Shown here: positions 27,532 to 37,256 of the stretch, piece after piece
Numbering within the stretch: the stretch's first letter is position 1
Layout: each line of letters begins with the position of its first letter
Assembly (NCBI RefSeq): GCF_002847285.1
Contig: NZ_CP025407.1
Coordinates: 2,420,501-2,484,500, forward strand
Length of the DNA: 64,000 nucleotides
Source: Streptomyces sp. CMB-StM0423
GTDB lineage: Bacteria; Actinomycetota; Actinomycetes; Streptomycetales; Streptomycetaceae
Direction: 5' to 3'
Notes under the pieces: model-generated
Seen by the model: only the letters and a program-made list of their open reading frames with translations
Told to the model about the DNA's origin: nothing
The model's database searches: none
Position numbers and translations under genes: made by a program

Positions 27532-29931
27532 TCAGCCGGTCGCCAGCCGGCGGGTCACCTGCACCCGGGACTGGCAGCCGAGCTTGCGCATCACCTTGCG
27601 CAGATGGTTCACGACCGTCCACTCGGCAATGCCGAGCCGGCGGGCGATGACCCGGTTCGTCAGCCCTTCGGAGACCAGCAGCGCGACCTCCAGCTCCCGC
27701 TTGGTGAGGATGTCGGCCACGTCGGTGGGCACGTCGTCCCCGGCCACCGGGCGGGCGTCCGCGGCGGGCATCAGACGCAGCGCCGCCTCCCAGGTCAGCT
27801 CGGCGCCGGAGCGCCACGCCCACATGTAGTCGTCGGCGGTCAGCTCCTGGCTGGCGGTGGCGAGGATCGCCGTGGTCAGGTCGGTCAGCGGCCGCGGGCG
27901 GGGGTGGCCGAGCCGCCGGCGCAGCAGGTTGGCCAGGCCCAGCGTCGCCGTGAGCAGCCGCCAGTCGGTGATCCGGCGCCACTTGTACAGCGTGATCGCC
28001 AGTATCTCCAGGCACTCGGGCTGCTCCGCCGCGTCCGCGAGGCCGCCGAGCTGCTCGGCGGCGTCCGCGAACAGGGCCCGCGCCTCCGCCGAGTCCTGCT
28101 CCAGCAGCCGGACGGAGGCGAGGACGTAGCGGGCGGTGACCGCGCCGCCGAAGTCCTCGCGGCCCAGCTCCGCCGCCAGGGCGGTACGGGCCAGCTCGTC
28201 GGCGCGGGCCAGGTTGCCCGCGTCGCGCGCCACCACGGCGAGCCGCCGGCTGAGATACCGGCCGACGCTGATCGCGGTGTCCCCGGTGACCCCCGCGCGG
28301 GCGGGAGAGGCCAGGACGGCCAGCCCCTCCTCGAACCGGCGGCGGGCGCGCTCCAGGTCCCCGGCGGCGTACGCCTCGTCGCCGAGCAGCCCGAGGCAGC
28401 GCACCAGGCCGACGTCGCAGTGCACGGCGCGGTAGGCGTCGCGGGCCTGGGCGAGATAGCCGCGGGCCGCGCCGGAGCCGAGCCGCATCGCCAGCCCGCC
28501 GGCGGCCTCCAGCGTCCTGGCGTGCAGCCGGGCGTCCTCGACGCCGGCCCGCAGCACCTCCTCGGTCAGCCGCAGGCACTGCCGTGTCTGGGCCGCGCCG
28601 GTGGACTGGTCGCGCAGCGCACCGGCGATGAGGGCCATGAACCGGCCGTCGCGGGCCTCCCGCCAGTAGCCGAACGCCGCGAGCAGGTCCGCCCGGGTCT
28701 CCGGTCCCGGCGCAGTGCGCGGGCCGGCGGACGGGGCGCCCGGCTCGGACGGCGTGGGGTGGGGCGTGGCGAGCGCGAGGAAGTACTCGCCGTGGGCCTT
28801 GCGCAGCGTCTCGTGTACGGGCAGCAGGGCCAGCGACCTGGCCGCGGCGTGCCGTACGGAGCTGGGGATGCTCAGACTCAGCTCGCCGTCGGGCCGCTCG
28901 TCGGGGATGAGCACGCTGGCGTCGATGAGCCGTTCCAGCGTCCGGTAGCCGGCGGCGTCGAAGCCGGTGAGCACGCCGGCCGCGGCCCGGGTGGTGAACG
29001 GGCCCTCGAAGATCGCCAGTTGGTTGAGGAGCAGCCGCTCCTCCGCGGGCAGCCGGGCGAACACCCAGGAGACCATGCCGGAGATGCTGGAGTGCCGCGA
29101 GTACGGGTGCTGGTCGATGCGCCGCAGGTCGCCGGTGCCGCGCTCGAAGCGCTCCAGGATCAGGTCGGGTTCGGCGAGCTTGACCTGCTCGGCGGCCAGC
29201 TCGATGGCGAACGGCAGCCCGCCGACGAGCCGGCAGAGGGCCAGCACGTAGCGGAAGTTCTCCGCGGTCAGCTTGAACTCGGGCCGTACCGCCCGCGCGT
29301 ACTGTACGAACAGCTCCACGGCCGGAATCCGCGAGACCGCCGGCAGGTCGGCCTCGACGCCGTTCCCGGTCGGCAGCGGCCGCAGCCGTACGACCCGCTC
29401 GCCGTACAGCCCGAGGCGGGCCGTGCCGACCGTGACCACCCGTACCTGCGGGCAGCTCCGCCGGAACTCCGTGAGCAGTGGCGCCAGTTCATCGGCGACG
29501 TCCTCGTAGTGGTCGAACAGCACGGTGTACGGCCCGGGGCCGAGGCCCTCCAGGGCCGACTGGACGGCGGCGGGGCCGTCGTGGAGCTGCTCCTTGAGCC
29601 GGCGCAGCATCAGCGCGCCGATGGCCGGGTCCGTGATCCGGCCGAAGTCGAACACCTCGACGGTGCCGCCGGGGCCCGGCCCGAAGCGGCGGAGGTACTC
29701 CATGACGAGCCGGCTCTTGCCCACGCCTGCCGGTCCGGTGACGGTCACCAGACCGGCGTCGGGCGCGGACAGCACGGTGGCGAGCCGGTCGAGGTCGCGG
29801 GTGCGGCCGACCAGCGGCGTGGGCGTGTCGCCCAGGTATCCGGCGGGGCTGGTCGCCCGGCCGGTTAACAGGTCCTCGGGACCCCACGCGTCCTCGTGCT
29901 CCTTGGCCGCGACTACGGCGCCGGCGTTCAC
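27532..29931 (-). CDS. ATPase-TPR-LuxR transcriptional regulator with an early TTA codon
   Basis: A 799-residue regulator. Residues 40-350 form an NTPase module with Walker A VTGPAGVGKSR (65-74) and a helical STAND-like extension (LVGGLPFAIELAAEQ). The middle is a TPR-type helical array. The last 65 residues are a LuxR helix-turn-helix (DILTKRELEVALLVSEGLTN, RVIARRLGIAEWTVVNHLRKV). It lacks the BTAD domain of SARPs. Codon 22 (29868-29866) is TTA, so synthesis should depend on the bldA tRNA. It is the gene nearest the start of the naphthoquinone cluster and is a likely cluster regulator, by position only. Confidence 0.85.
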   Translation of the reverse strand: MNAGAVVAAKEHEDAWGPEDLLTGRATSPAGYLGDTPTPLVGRTRDLDRLATVLSAPDAGLVTVTGPAGVGKSRLVMEYLRRFGPGPGGTVEVFDFGRITDPAIGALMLRRLKEQLHDGPAAVQSALEGLGPGPYTVLFDHYEDVADELAPLLTEFRRSCPQVRVVTVGTARLGLYGERVVRLRPLPTGNGVEADLPAVSRIPAVELFVQYARAVRPEFKLTAENFRYVLALCRLVGGLPFAIELAAEQVKLAEPDLILERFERGTGDLRRIDQHPYSRHSSISGMVSWVFARLPAEERLLLNQLAIFEGPFTTRAAAGVLTGFDAAGYRTLERLIDASVLIPDERPDGELSLSIPSSVRHAAARSLALLPVHETLRKAHGEYFLALATPHPTPSEPGAPSAGPRTAPGPETRADLLAAFGYWREARDGRFMALIAGALRDQSTGAAQTRQCLRLTEEVLRAGVEDARLHARTLEAAGGLAMRLGSGAARGYLAQARDAYRAVHCDVGLVRCLGLLGDEAYAAGDLERARRRFEEGLAVLASPARAGVTGDTAISVGRYLSRRLAVVARDAGNLARADELARTALAAELGREDFGGAVTARYVLASVRLLEQDSAEARALFADAAEQLGGLADAAEQPECLEILAITLYKWRRITDWRLLTATLGLANLLRRRLGHPRPRPLTDLTTAILATASQELTADDYMWAWRSGAELTWEAALRLMPAADARPVAGDDVPTDVADILTKRELEVALLVSEGLTNRVIARRLGIAEWTVVNHLRKVMRKLGCQSRVQVTRRLATG

Positions 29932-30071
29932 GGCGCCGCGTCCCGGGAGGTGCCGGAAGCGACCGCCGACCGCGTACCCGTCGAGACGACCGCCCTCTTG
30001 CCATCAGGGCTCACTGCATTCCCTCCGCCGAAAGCTGTCCCGCTCCCCCGTGCCACGGTCGGCTCGCCCCT

Positions 30072-31073
30072 CTACCTGGCGAAGATCAGTGTGGCGGGCG
30101 AGGGCGTGGGCTGGAACGTGATCTCCTCGAACTCCGACTTGACCAGCCACTCGTGGTAGTCGGCCCGCCGCCAGGTGCTGCCCTGCCTGCTCTTCAGCAG
30201 CATCTCCGAGGCGAACTGCAGGGCGTACTTCGAGCCGCCGCCCCGGTCGTCGTCCACGACGTAGTCGGAGACGACCAGCGTGCCGCCGGGCTTCAGGGCG
30301 GCCCTGATCTTCGCGAAGAGGGCCATGTTGTCCTGCGGCCCCTCCTGGCGGGCGATGTTGGAATACACCACGTAGTCGTACGCGGACGTGCCGAACTCCG
30401 TGGTGTGGAAGTCGCCGTCGACGTAGTCGACGCGCTCGCCCACCCCGCGCTCGGCGAGCAGCCGGCACGCGATGGCGTTGATGGGCGCCCAGTCGAGCTG
30501 GGTGGCGCGGGCGGCCGGGTTGAGCTCCAGCCAGGTGCCGGAGATGATGCCCGAGCCGCCGCCGATGTCGAGGATCGAGACCTCCCCGGCATCCGCGATC
30601 CCGAGGGCCTCGGCGGCGATCTCCGTCGCCGGCACCGACGATGCGGCCAGCGCCGTGACCAGCGCCTCCCAGTGCGGGTTGTCGGCGACCTCGACCACGG
30701 AGGTGGACAGCGGGCCGCCGGACCGCACCACCTCGGGCAGGTCCGTGAGGGAGCCCATGTGGCCCATCTTGAACTGGGCGAAGCTGGTGAGGCTGGTCGG
30801 CAGGTGGTCCACCAGGTAGGTGGCCGCCTCCTCGGTGTTGTGGTATTCGCCGCCGCTCCGCTCGACGAGGTCCAGGCTGACCAGTCCGTCGAGCAGGGCC
30901 TGCGTGCCGCGGAGGGACAGTTCGGCGCGGGCGGCGAGGGCGTCGACCGTACGGGCACCGTCCTGGATGTGCGTGAACAGCGCGTACTTCGCCGCGGTCC
31001 CCACGATGCCGGTGGCCCAGTAGCCGGTGATGAGCCGCAGCACCCGATCGGAGTTGGGACGGCCGTCGCTCAT
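30072..31073 (-). CDS. SAM-dependent methyltransferase of the naphthoquinone operon
   Basis: A 333-residue methyltransferase of the plant-type O-methyltransferase superfamily. It has an N-terminal helical dimerisation/winged-helix region (LITGYWATGIVGTAAKYALF) and SAM motif SILDIGGGSGIISG, then VDYVDGDFHTTEFG and LKPGGTLVVSDYVVDDD. The cluster context suggests it methylates a hydroxy- or amino-naphthoquinone intermediate. Whether the methyl goes to C, N or O cannot be read here. It is the last gene of the operon from the first THN synthase; its ATG overlaps the aminotransferase stop (ATGA). Confidence 0.85.
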   Translation of the reverse strand: MSDGRPNSDRVLRLITGYWATGIVGTAAKYALFTHIQDGARTVDALAARAELSLRGTQALLDGLVSLDLVERSGGEYHNTEEAATYLVDHLPTSLTSFAQFKMGHMGSLTDLPEVVRSGGPLSTSVVEVADNPHWEALVTALAASSVPATEIAAEALGIADAGEVSILDIGGGSGIISGTWLELNPAARATQLDWAPINAIACRLLAERGVGERVDYVDGDFHTTEFGTSAYDYVVYSNIARQEGPQDNMALFAKIRAALKPGGTLVVSDYVVDDDRGGGSKYALQFASEMLLKSRQGSTWRRADYHEWLVKSEFEEITFQPTPSPATLIFAR

Positions 31074-32278
31074 GCCGCTCCTCCCTTGTTGCCCTGCTGG
31101 GCAGGGGACGTGGTCCGGGGCGCGGCGGAACCTTCGTAGTGCCGCGAGGAGCCGGTGTTGTTGCGCAGCGCCGGGCGCAGCGCCTCGACGACCCGCTCGG
31201 CCTGCTGGACGGAGAGTTCGGCGTGCATCGGGATGGCGAGCTGGCGCTGTGCGAGGTCCGCCGAGACGGGGCACGTCTGGCCGGTCTCGTACGCGGGCTG
31301 CAGGTGGCTGGCCCAGGTGCCGTGGCCGCAGCCGATGCCCTGGGCGCGCAGGTCGGCGGCGACGCCGGCCCGGTCGACGCCCGGGTCGAGCGTCAGCAGG
31401 TACGACTGCCAGGCGTGGGTGCGGTCCGCGGGCACGTACGGGACGGTGACGAGCTCCTCGTCCTTGAGGAGTTCGCCGTAGCGGGCCGCCACCCGGTTGC
31501 GGCGGTCGAGCAGCTCCTCGATCCGGCCGAGCTGCACCTGGAGGATCGCGGCGGAGATGTCGGACAGTTTGTAGTTGTAACCGATGTCGGTGAAGATCGG
31601 GATCGGCAGGCCGATGACCCGGGCCTTGTCGAAGATGCTCCCGATGCCGAACGACGAGCGCAATCGCACATCCGCGCCAATCGCCGGGTCCTCGGCGAGC
31701 AGCGCGCCGCCCTCGCCGCAGGTGATCCCCTTGCGCCCGTGGAAGGACAGGCAGGCCACCGGTGCCAGCGAGCCGGCCGGGCGGCCCTGGTACGTGGCGC
31801 CGATGGCGCAGGCCGCGTCCTCGATGAGGAACAGCTTGTGGCGGTCGGCGAGTTGCCGCAGCTCCGCGTAGTCGGCGGGCAGCCCGACGGTGTCCACGGC
31901 GATGATGCCGGCGGTGCGCGGGCCGATGAGGTCGGCGACCGCCTCCGGGTCGACGGTGCCGGTGTCGGCCCGTACGTCCGCGAACACGGGAGTGGCGCCG
32001 ACGTAGTGCACCGCGTGGGCGGGCGCCGGGAAGGTGTAGTCGGCGACGATCACCTCGGCGCCGGGCTCCACCTTCAGCGCGAGCAGGGCGAGGTGCAGCG
32101 CGGCGGCGCAACTGCTCAGCGTGACGGCGTCGGCGACGCTGTAGCGGCGGGCCAGCTCGGCTTCGAGGGCCTTGCCCCGCGGGCCCTGGCCGGCCGTCCA
32201 GTCGGAGTCGAACACCTCCTCGACGGCGGCCAGCTCCTGCATGCCCAAACTCGCGTGAACCAATGGAATGCTGTCCAT
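31070..32278 (-). CDS. DegT/DnrJ/EryC1-type aminotransferase (flaviolin/mompain amination candidate)
   Basis: A 402-residue PLP enzyme of the sugar-aminotransferase-like DegT family. The Schiff-base lysine is Lys183 in SFHGRKGITCGEGG, with SSCAAALHLAL as the phosphate-binding loop and the acid LIEDAACAIGATYQ pairing with the pyridine nitrogen. No sugar-pathway genes are nearby. In naphterpin, furaquinocin and napyradiomycin pathways a homologue of this family aminates the oxidised naphthoquinone (mompain) to 8-amino-flaviolin, and co-occurrence with a THN synthase and a cupin supports that role here. It sits 35 bases after the cupin gene and overlaps the methyltransferase. Confidence 0.85.
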   Translation of the reverse strand: MDSIPLVHASLGMQELAAVEEVFDSDWTAGQGPRGKALEAELARRYSVADAVTLSSCAAALHLALLALKVEPGAEVIVADYTFPAPAHAVHYVGATPVFADVRADTGTVDPEAVADLIGPRTAGIIAVDTVGLPADYAELRQLADRHKLFLIEDAACAIGATYQGRPAGSLAPVACLSFHGRKGITCGEGGALLAEDPAIGADVRLRSSFGIGSIFDKARVIGLPIPIFTDIGYNYKLSDISAAILQVQLGRIEELLDRRNRVAARYGELLKDEELVTVPYVPADRTHAWQSYLLTLDPGVDRAGVAADLRAQGIGCGHGTWASHLQPAYETGQTCPVSADLAQRQLAIPMHAELSVQQAERVVEALRPALRNNTGSSRHYEGSAAPRTTSPAQQGNKGGAA

Positions 32279-32313
32279 CGTGCCCTCTCGGGTGGTGCTG
32301 GTGGAGTGGCCGG

Positions 32314-32826
32314 TTACCCGTAGCGAAGCGGCGTGATCTGTTTGACGTCGTAGCGGTCCCGGAGAAGCTGCACGGCGCCGGGGTCCACGGTCTTGCCGCT
32401 GGAGAAGATCTCGCAGATCTCCTCGAAGTAGCGCTCGTGGTCGGGCGGCGGTGAGCTCTGGAAGAGCATGCGCGTCGGGGTGCTCGTGGGGTTGCGGAAG
32501 GCGTGCGGGGTGCCGCTGTCCACGAACATGCAGCTTCCGGGCCCGGCCCGCAGGGGCTTGCCGCCCTCGGGGGACTCCCAGTTGTGCCAGGTGTCCTCGG
32601 TGCGTGCGACGGGCTCGAAGGCGAACAGCTCCAGCTCGCCTTCGAGGACGTAGAAGAACTCCTTGGCGTCCTCGTGCACGTGCGCGCCGACGTCGAAGCC
32701 GGGTGGGACGACGACCTCGAAGGTGGAGGCGAAGCCGTTGTCCGCGCCGGTGACCTTGAAGGTCACCTCCTGCGCCTTCGTGATGAGCTTCCGTCCCTGA
32801 CCGGGCGGGACGACCAGGCTGGTCAT
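32314..32826 (-). CDS. Cupin oxygenase, probable flaviolin-to-mompain monooxygenase
   Basis: A 170-residue single-domain cupin. Motif 1 is GAHVHEDAKEFFYVLEGELEL with two His and a Glu as metal ligands, and motif 2 is DSGTPHAFRNPT with the fourth His. Lengths and spacing match small quercetinase/flaviolin-oxygenase-type cupins. In related clusters a cupin of this kind (MomA type) hydroxylates flaviolin to mompain just before transamination, which fits its place between the THN synthase and the aminotransferase. The ATG at 32826 follows a GAAGG ribosome site. Assignment of the exact reaction is inference from context. Confidence 0.8.
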   Translation of the reverse strand: MTSLVVPPGQGRKLITKAQEVTFKVTGADNGFASTFEVVVPPGFDVGAHVHEDAKEFFYVLEGELELFAFEPVARTEDTWHNWESPEGGKPLRAGPGSCMFVDSGTPHAFRNPTSTPTRMLFQSSPPPDHERYFEEICEIFSSGKTVDPGAVQLLRDRYDVKQITPLRYG

Positions 32827-32876
32827 GCGATCTTCCCTTCGTGGAGGCTGACGGGGCACGGCGGTTGTACGCCGGC

Positions 32877-33974
32877 TCAGCCGACGGCGGCGGCGACGGG
32901 CGTACCGGCCGCCTGCTGCTGCGGGTCCTCGCCGACCCAACTGCCCACCGACATCTCGGCGGTGATGCCGGGGCCGAAGCCCGCGATCATCCCGCTGGCA
33001 CCGGGCACGACGGAGTTCTCCTCGAAGAGGCGGCGCAGCGCCTCCAGCACGACGGCGCTGGCGATGTTCCCGTAGTCGGTGAGGGTCGACCAACTGTGCC
33101 GGAACATGTGCCGGTCGGTGTTGAGGAACTTGCTCAGGTCGTCCAGGATCCGCGGCCCGCCGGCGTGGATGATGTAGAAGTCCAGGTTCTCGACGTCCCA
33201 GCCGTGCTTCGTGGCCAGTTGGCGCAGCACCGGGGCCAGCGGCTCCATGGTGCCGGGCACCCGGCGGTCGAGCTGGAAGTGGAAGCCGGTGGAGCGGACC
33301 GCGTAGGAGATCCACTCCTCGGTGTCCGGGATGAGGTACGAGGCGTTGCGCTCCAGCGTCACGCCGGTGCCCCCGCGGCCGCGGACGACGGCGGCGGCGA
33401 CGGCGTCGCCGAACAGGCCGTCGGAGAGCAGCGAGCCGATGCCGTCGTCCTCCGGCTGGTAGCAGAGCGAGCACAGCTCGGCGGAGACGATGAGGACGTT
33501 GCTGCCGGGGTACGCGCGGCAGAAGTCGTGGGCGCGGTTGATGGCGGCGCCGCCCGCGGCGCAGCCGAGCTGCGCGATGGGGATCTGGCGGGTGTCGGAG
33601 CGGAAGCCCATCTTGTTGATCAGCCACGCGGTCAGCGACGGCATGAGGAAGCCGGTGCAGGACACGTAGATGATCGCGTCGATGTCCCGGGCGGTCACGT
33701 CCGCGTTCGCCAGGGCCTCTTCGATGACCGGCGGGGTCATCCTCTTCGACTCGACCTCGTAGACCCGGTTGCGCTCCTCCAGGCCGGGGTGGTCGAGGGT
33801 CTTCTCGATGGGCTGGACGATGTGCCTTTTACGCACACCGGTCTTCTGGATGAGTCGAAGCGCCAACGGCAACTGCGGCTTTCCCGCGTGCACCTTCTTG
33901 GCGAATTCCAGGGTCTCTTCCATGGTGATGACGTATTCCGGCACGCTCACCGCTGGCTTGCAAAGAGTCGACAT
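32877..33974 (-). CDS. 1,3,6,8-tetrahydroxynaphthalene synthase (type III PKS), copy 1
   Basis: A 365-residue chalcone-synthase-superfamily enzyme that condenses five malonyl-CoA units into tetrahydroxynaphthalene, which oxidises to flaviolin. The triad falls at Cys138 (AQLGCAAGG), His270 (FYIIHAGGP) and Asn303 (YGNIASAVV), the same numbers as in RppA-type THN synthases. Cys106 (VSCTGFLMP) is also present. ATG 33974 is preferred over one nine bases upstream because the AAGGTGG ribosome site abuts the earlier one. It heads a four-gene operon (cupin, aminotransferase, methyltransferase) preceded by three 11-bp repeats at 34105-34137. Confidence 0.95.
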   Translation of the reverse strand: MSTLCKPAVSVPEYVITMEETLEFAKKVHAGKPQLPLALRLIQKTGVRKRHIVQPIEKTLDHPGLEERNRVYEVESKRMTPPVIEEALANADVTARDIDAIIYVSCTGFLMPSLTAWLINKMGFRSDTRQIPIAQLGCAAGGAAINRAHDFCRAYPGSNVLIVSAELCSLCYQPEDDGIGSLLSDGLFGDAVAAAVVRGRGGTGVTLERNASYLIPDTEEWISYAVRSTGFHFQLDRRVPGTMEPLAPVLRQLATKHGWDVENLDFYIIHAGGPRILDDLSKFLNTDRHMFRHSWSTLTDYGNIASAVVLEALRRLFEENSVVPGASGMIAGFGPGITAEMSVGSWVGEDPQQQAAGTPVAAAVG

Positions 33975-34088
33975 GCCTGGCATCCACCTTCTGAGGTAGA
34001 GGTTTCCCCGAAGTTTCCCGTCGCGCCCGTTCGGGGTTACAGCAAATTCGGCCGCGCCGCCGCCGCTATAGCAACGGTGCACAAGCGA

Positions 34089-34137
34089 TGTATATGTTTG
34101 CTCATTTCGCTTGCGATCGGCTTGGTGTCGACTTGGC
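34089..34137 (-). promoter_or_regulatory. SARP-type operator and -10 element of the first THN synthase operon
   Basis: On the minus strand three consecutive 11-base units read GCCAAGTCGAC (34137-34127), ACCAAGCCGAT (34126-34116) and CGCAAGCGAAA (34115-34105). Ten bases later is TATACA (34094-34089), a good -10 hexamer. There is no TTGACA-like -35 box, as expected for promoters where an activator bound to 11-bp direct repeats replaces it. The predicted leader to the ATG at 33974 is about 110 bases. The remaining 34138-34374 between this site and the end of dxs holds nothing I can name. Confidence 0.7.
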
Positions 34138-34374
34138 AACGCGAGGGGAATGCCCGCCGATCATGCGGGGGTGCAGGTCACGCCTGCACGACGCCCTCCC
34201 AGGGGCGTGCTGCCGACCGCGCCGCCCGGACTCGGGGCGGGCGAGGACGCCGGCGGCCGGCTCGATGCCGGCGCGGCCGAGTCTCCCCGTACAGGGCGCG
34301 GTTGCGCAAGTTGCGTACGGCACGGGAGGGCCGGTGCGCCCCACAGGGGCCCCGGCCCTCGCCGTCCGCCGTGG

Positions 34375-36282
34375 TCAGCGCGAGCCGACGACCTCGCTGC
34401 GGCGGCCGGAGACCGCCTCGGTGACGGAGCGTGCGATGTGCTGGCCGGTGAGCCCGGCCTGTTCGAGGATGCCGCCGCGGCTGTTGTGGTCCAGGAACTC
34501 CTGCGGCAGGCCGAAGGACGTCACCGGGGTGGCGACGCCCGCGTCGCGCAGATCGCGGCAGACGGCGTCGCCGAAGCCGCCGGAGATGCCGTTGTCCTCG
34601 ACGGTGACCACGAGGCGTACGTCGCGGGCGGCGGCGGCCAGCGCCGGGTCGACCGGCTTGACCCACCGCGGGTCGACGGCGAGCGCGCCGATGCCCTGGT
34701 CCGCGAGCCGGGCCGCGGCGTCCGCGCACACCCCGGCCATCACGCCGGCGCCGACGAGCAGCACGTCGGTGGCGGTGCCCTCCCCGGGGCGGGCCACGAC
34801 GTCCATGCCGCCGAGCTTGCCCAGACCCGGGACCTCCTCGCCGGCCGGCGCCTTCGGCCAGCGCAGCAGCGTCGGGCCCGTGGAGTCGTCCAGCGCCTCG
34901 GTCAGCAGCTCCGAGAGCCGCTGGGCGTCCCGCGGGGCGGCGACGCGCATGCCCGGGATCATCTGGCTGATCGAGCCGTCCCACATGCCGTTGTGGCTCG
35001 CGCCGTCCGGGCCCGTGACCCCGGCGCGGTCCAGCACGAAGGTGACCGGCAGCTTGTGCAGGGCCACGTCCATCAGCATCTGGTCGAACGCCCGGTTGAG
35101 GAACGTCGAGTAGAGCGCCACCACCGGGTGCAGCCCGCCCATCGCGAGCCCCGCCGCCATGGTGACGGCGTGCTGCTCGGCGATGCCGACGTCGAAGACC
35201 CGGTCCGGATGTGCCTTGGCGAACGGCGCGAGCCCGGTGGGGTGCAGCATCGCGGCGGTGATCGCCACCACGTCCTCGCGCTTGCCGCCGATCTTCAGGA
35301 TCTCGTCGGCGAACACGTGCGACCAGGTCCGCGCGGCCTTCTTCACCGGCGCGCCGGTCAGCGGGTCGGTGTTGGCACCCACCTGGTGCAGGTGGTCCTC
35401 GTCGTTGTTCTCGGCGGGCGCATAGCCGTGGCCCTTGCGGGTCAGCACGTGCACGATCACCGGGCCGCCGAAGTCCTTGGCATGGGCCAGCGCGAGTTCG
35501 AGCCCCGCCTGGTCGTGGCCGTCGATGGGGCCGACGTACTTCAGGCCCAGATCCTCGAACATCACCTGCGGCTGCAGGACGTCCTTGAGACCCTTCTTGA
35601 TCCCGTGCAGCGTCTCGTAGAGGGGCGCGCCGACCAACGGGGTCCTCGGCAGCGTCGACTTGATGGAGGCGAGCACGTTCTCGTACTTCTGCGACGTCCG
35701 CACCTGCGCGAGGTGGGTGGCGATGGCGCCGTGCGTCGGCGAGTACGAACGCCCGTTGTCGTTGACGATGATCACGACCCGGTTCGACTTGGCCGCGGCG
35801 ATGTTGTTCAGCGCCTCCCAGGCCATCCCGCCGGTCAGCGCCCCGTCGCCGATGACGGCGGCCACCGTCCTGTCGTCCTCGCCGCGCAGCTTGAACGCCT
35901 TGCCGAGACCGTCGGCGTACGACAGGGAGGTCGAGGCGTGCGAGTTCTCCACGTGGTCGTGGGGGGACTCGGCCTGGCACGGGTATCCGGACATGCCGCC
36001 GGGCTGCCGCAGGGTGGCGAACTCCTCCTGCCGGCCGGTCAGCAGCTTGTGCACGTACGACTGGTGGCCGGTGTCGAAGATGAGCGGATCGCGGGGGGAA
36101 TCGAACACGCGGTGCATGGCGATGGTGAGTTCCACCACGCCGAGGTTCGGACCGAGGTGCCCGCTGTTCGCCGACACCGTGGAGATCAATCGGTCCCTGA
36201 TCTCGGCGGCAAGACCGGTGAGCTCATTCGGCCCAAGGTCCTTGAGATCCTTCGGACCACGGAGCGAATCTAGAAGTGTCAT
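34375..36282 (-). CDS. dxs: 1-deoxy-D-xylulose-5-phosphate synthase
   Basis: A 635-residue thiamine-diphosphate enzyme, the first and rate-limiting step of the MEP pathway (pyruvate plus glyceraldehyde-3-phosphate to DXP). Visible are [35 protein letters not shown], the ThDP motif [16 protein letters not shown], the catalytic Glu in [15 protein letters not shown] and [19 protein letters not shown]. Length matches the family. It is a cluster copy that should raise isoprenoid flux. It is a single-gene unit with the ATG at 36282, and its upstream region has a leader element shared with the ispH fusion gene (36315-36343). Confidence 0.95.
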   Translation of the reverse strand: MTLLDSLRGPKDLKDLGPNELTGLAAEIRDRLISTVSANSGHLGPNLGVVELTIAMHRVFDSPRDPLIFDTGHQSYVHKLLTGRQEEFATLRQPGGMSGYPCQAESPHDHVENSHASTSLSYADGLGKAFKLRGEDDRTVAAVIGDGALTGGMAWEALNNIAAAKSNRVVIIVNDNGRSYSPTHGAIATHLAQVRTSQKYENVLASIKSTLPRTPLVGAPLYETLHGIKKGLKDVLQPQVMFEDLGLKYVGPIDGHDQAGLELALAHAKDFGGPVIVHVLTRKGHGYAPAENNDEDHLHQVGANTDPLTGAPVKKAARTWSHVFADEILKIGGKREDVVAITAAMLHPTGLAPFAKAHPDRVFDVGIAEQHAVTMAAGLAMGGLHPVVALYSTFLNRAFDQMLMDVALHKLPVTFVLDRAGVTGPDGASHNGMWDGSISQMIPGMRVAAPRDAQRLSELLTEALDDSTGPTLLRWPKAPAGEEVPGLGKLGGMDVVARPGEGTATDVLLVGAGVMAGVCADAAARLADQGIGALAVDPRWVKPVDPALAAAARDVRLVVTVEDNGISGGFGDAVCRDLRDAGVATPVTSFGLPQEFLDHNSRGGILEQAGLTGQHIARSVTEAVSGRRSEVVGSR

Positions 36283-36314
36283 GGAACAACACTCGGGGCC
36301 GGGACCGAATTCAG

Positions 36315-36343
36315 CAAGGAGTCCCGCGAGGCAACATGTTGCC
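36315..36343 (-). promoter_or_regulatory. Leader/promoter element upstream of dxs, shared with the ispH fusion gene
   Basis: Read toward dxs, 21 of 29 bases match the stretch 43088-43116 in front of the ispH fusion, at almost the same distance from the start codon (32 and 34 bases). It contains the perfect palindrome GGCAACATGTTGCC. A CAAG box (in GACAAGAGTC, 36370-36361) lies 30 bases upstream of the CATGTT hexamer, the same spacing as at the THN synthase and ispH promoters. Confidence 0.55.
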
Positions 36344-36413
36344 GGTGGCCCGGCATGGCAGACTCTTGTCATTTTTGCGGGCGTTTGATCGATCGGTCCC
36401 GGCCGCCGCGGGC

Positions 36414-36457
36414 GCCAAGCCGCCGCCAACTCGCGGCACAGTCCTGCCCAAGGAGCG
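36414..36457 (+). repeat. Four tandem 11-bp units (SARP-type site) upstream of dxs
   Basis: Plus-strand units GCCAAGCCGCC, GCCAACTCGCG, GCACAGTCCTG and CCCAAGGAGCG follow each other without a gap. A 20-base stretch (36425-36444) is identical to 42931-42950 upstream of the ispH fusion. The orientation is opposite to dxs, so it may serve a lost plus-strand promoter or act at a distance. Confidence 0.6.
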
Positions 36458-36577
36458 TCCCCATACTCAAAACCGTGGAGCGGTGCGGCGAGGCATTAAT
36501 TCAAGTAACGCGGGAGCGCTCGTCCGCCGCTCCACTATCCACTTTCCGGTACGTGCAGGCGCCGCCGCCGGCCGGGG

Positions 36578-37090
36578 CTACCGGACTTCGGGTACGGCGA
36601 CGCCGAACTGGAAGCCCACGCCCTCGCCGATGAGGAGAATCACGTCGCCGGGGGTGCAGCGGCCGCTCTCCGCGAGTATTCGAGGGCGCTGAACTGGTCG
36701 CCGGGACCCATGTGGCTCGTCGTCGCGAAGTAGTCCCATGTGGTGCGGGAGACGGGAATCTTCAGCATGTCGAAACACCGCTGCAGGAATGCCTCACGAC
36801 CGCCGGCAGGACCCGCTGGCCACGTCGTCGAGGCTGACACCGGCCGGCGCCAGGGCACGGTCGGCGGTGACCGTCAGACCCTCTTCGAGGCGCCCGCGCA
36901 CCTCGGCGGTGTCTAGGGGAAGACGCTGACGAACAGCAGGTTGCGTATGCCGGCGGCCGGCACGTCCGACCTCGCGGTGGCCGAAAGGGCGGCGCCGGAC
37001 GCCAGGTCGGGGAGGGAGCTGGATTCGTCCGCGATGGTGACGCCGGTGTATTCGGCCCGGTAGTCACCCCGGCGGGGGATCGCACGTCAC
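36578..37090 (-). pseudogene. Ketoacyl-ACP synthase III (FabH/CerJ-like) pseudogene
   Basis: Minus-strand fragments in several frames add up to the two ends of a KAS III protein. About 37085-36920 reads GDYRAEYTGVTIADESSSLP and LLFVSVFP before a stop. About 36915-36800 gives RGRLEEGLTVTADRALAPAG. About 36820-36665 reads REAFLQRCFDMLKIPVSRTT and SHMGPGDQFSALEYSRR. 36668-36578 ends with GDVILLIGEGVGFQFGVAV. The catalytic Cys region is missing entirely and at least two frameshifts are present, so no functional enzyme is made. Confidence 0.75.
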
Positions 37091-37256
37091 ATTCCGGCGG
37101 GGTGTCCTGTCGTACAGAGGGAGACGACGAACACGTCATCCGGCGAGCAGGCGGCCCGGGAACCACCGCGACCCGCTTCTCCGTCCCCCGCGATCGCGCC
37201 CCGACGGCACCGCCTGCTCACTCAGATCCGCCACACCCGACCAACCAGGAGAAACC

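Noticed and set aside
27532..29931. Treating the ATPase-LuxR regulator as the SARP that would bind the 11-bp repeats
   Set aside because: Its DNA-binding part is a C-terminal LuxR helix-turn-helix, and it has no N-terminal OmpR-like plus BTAD arrangement. The SARP, if real, is outside the window.
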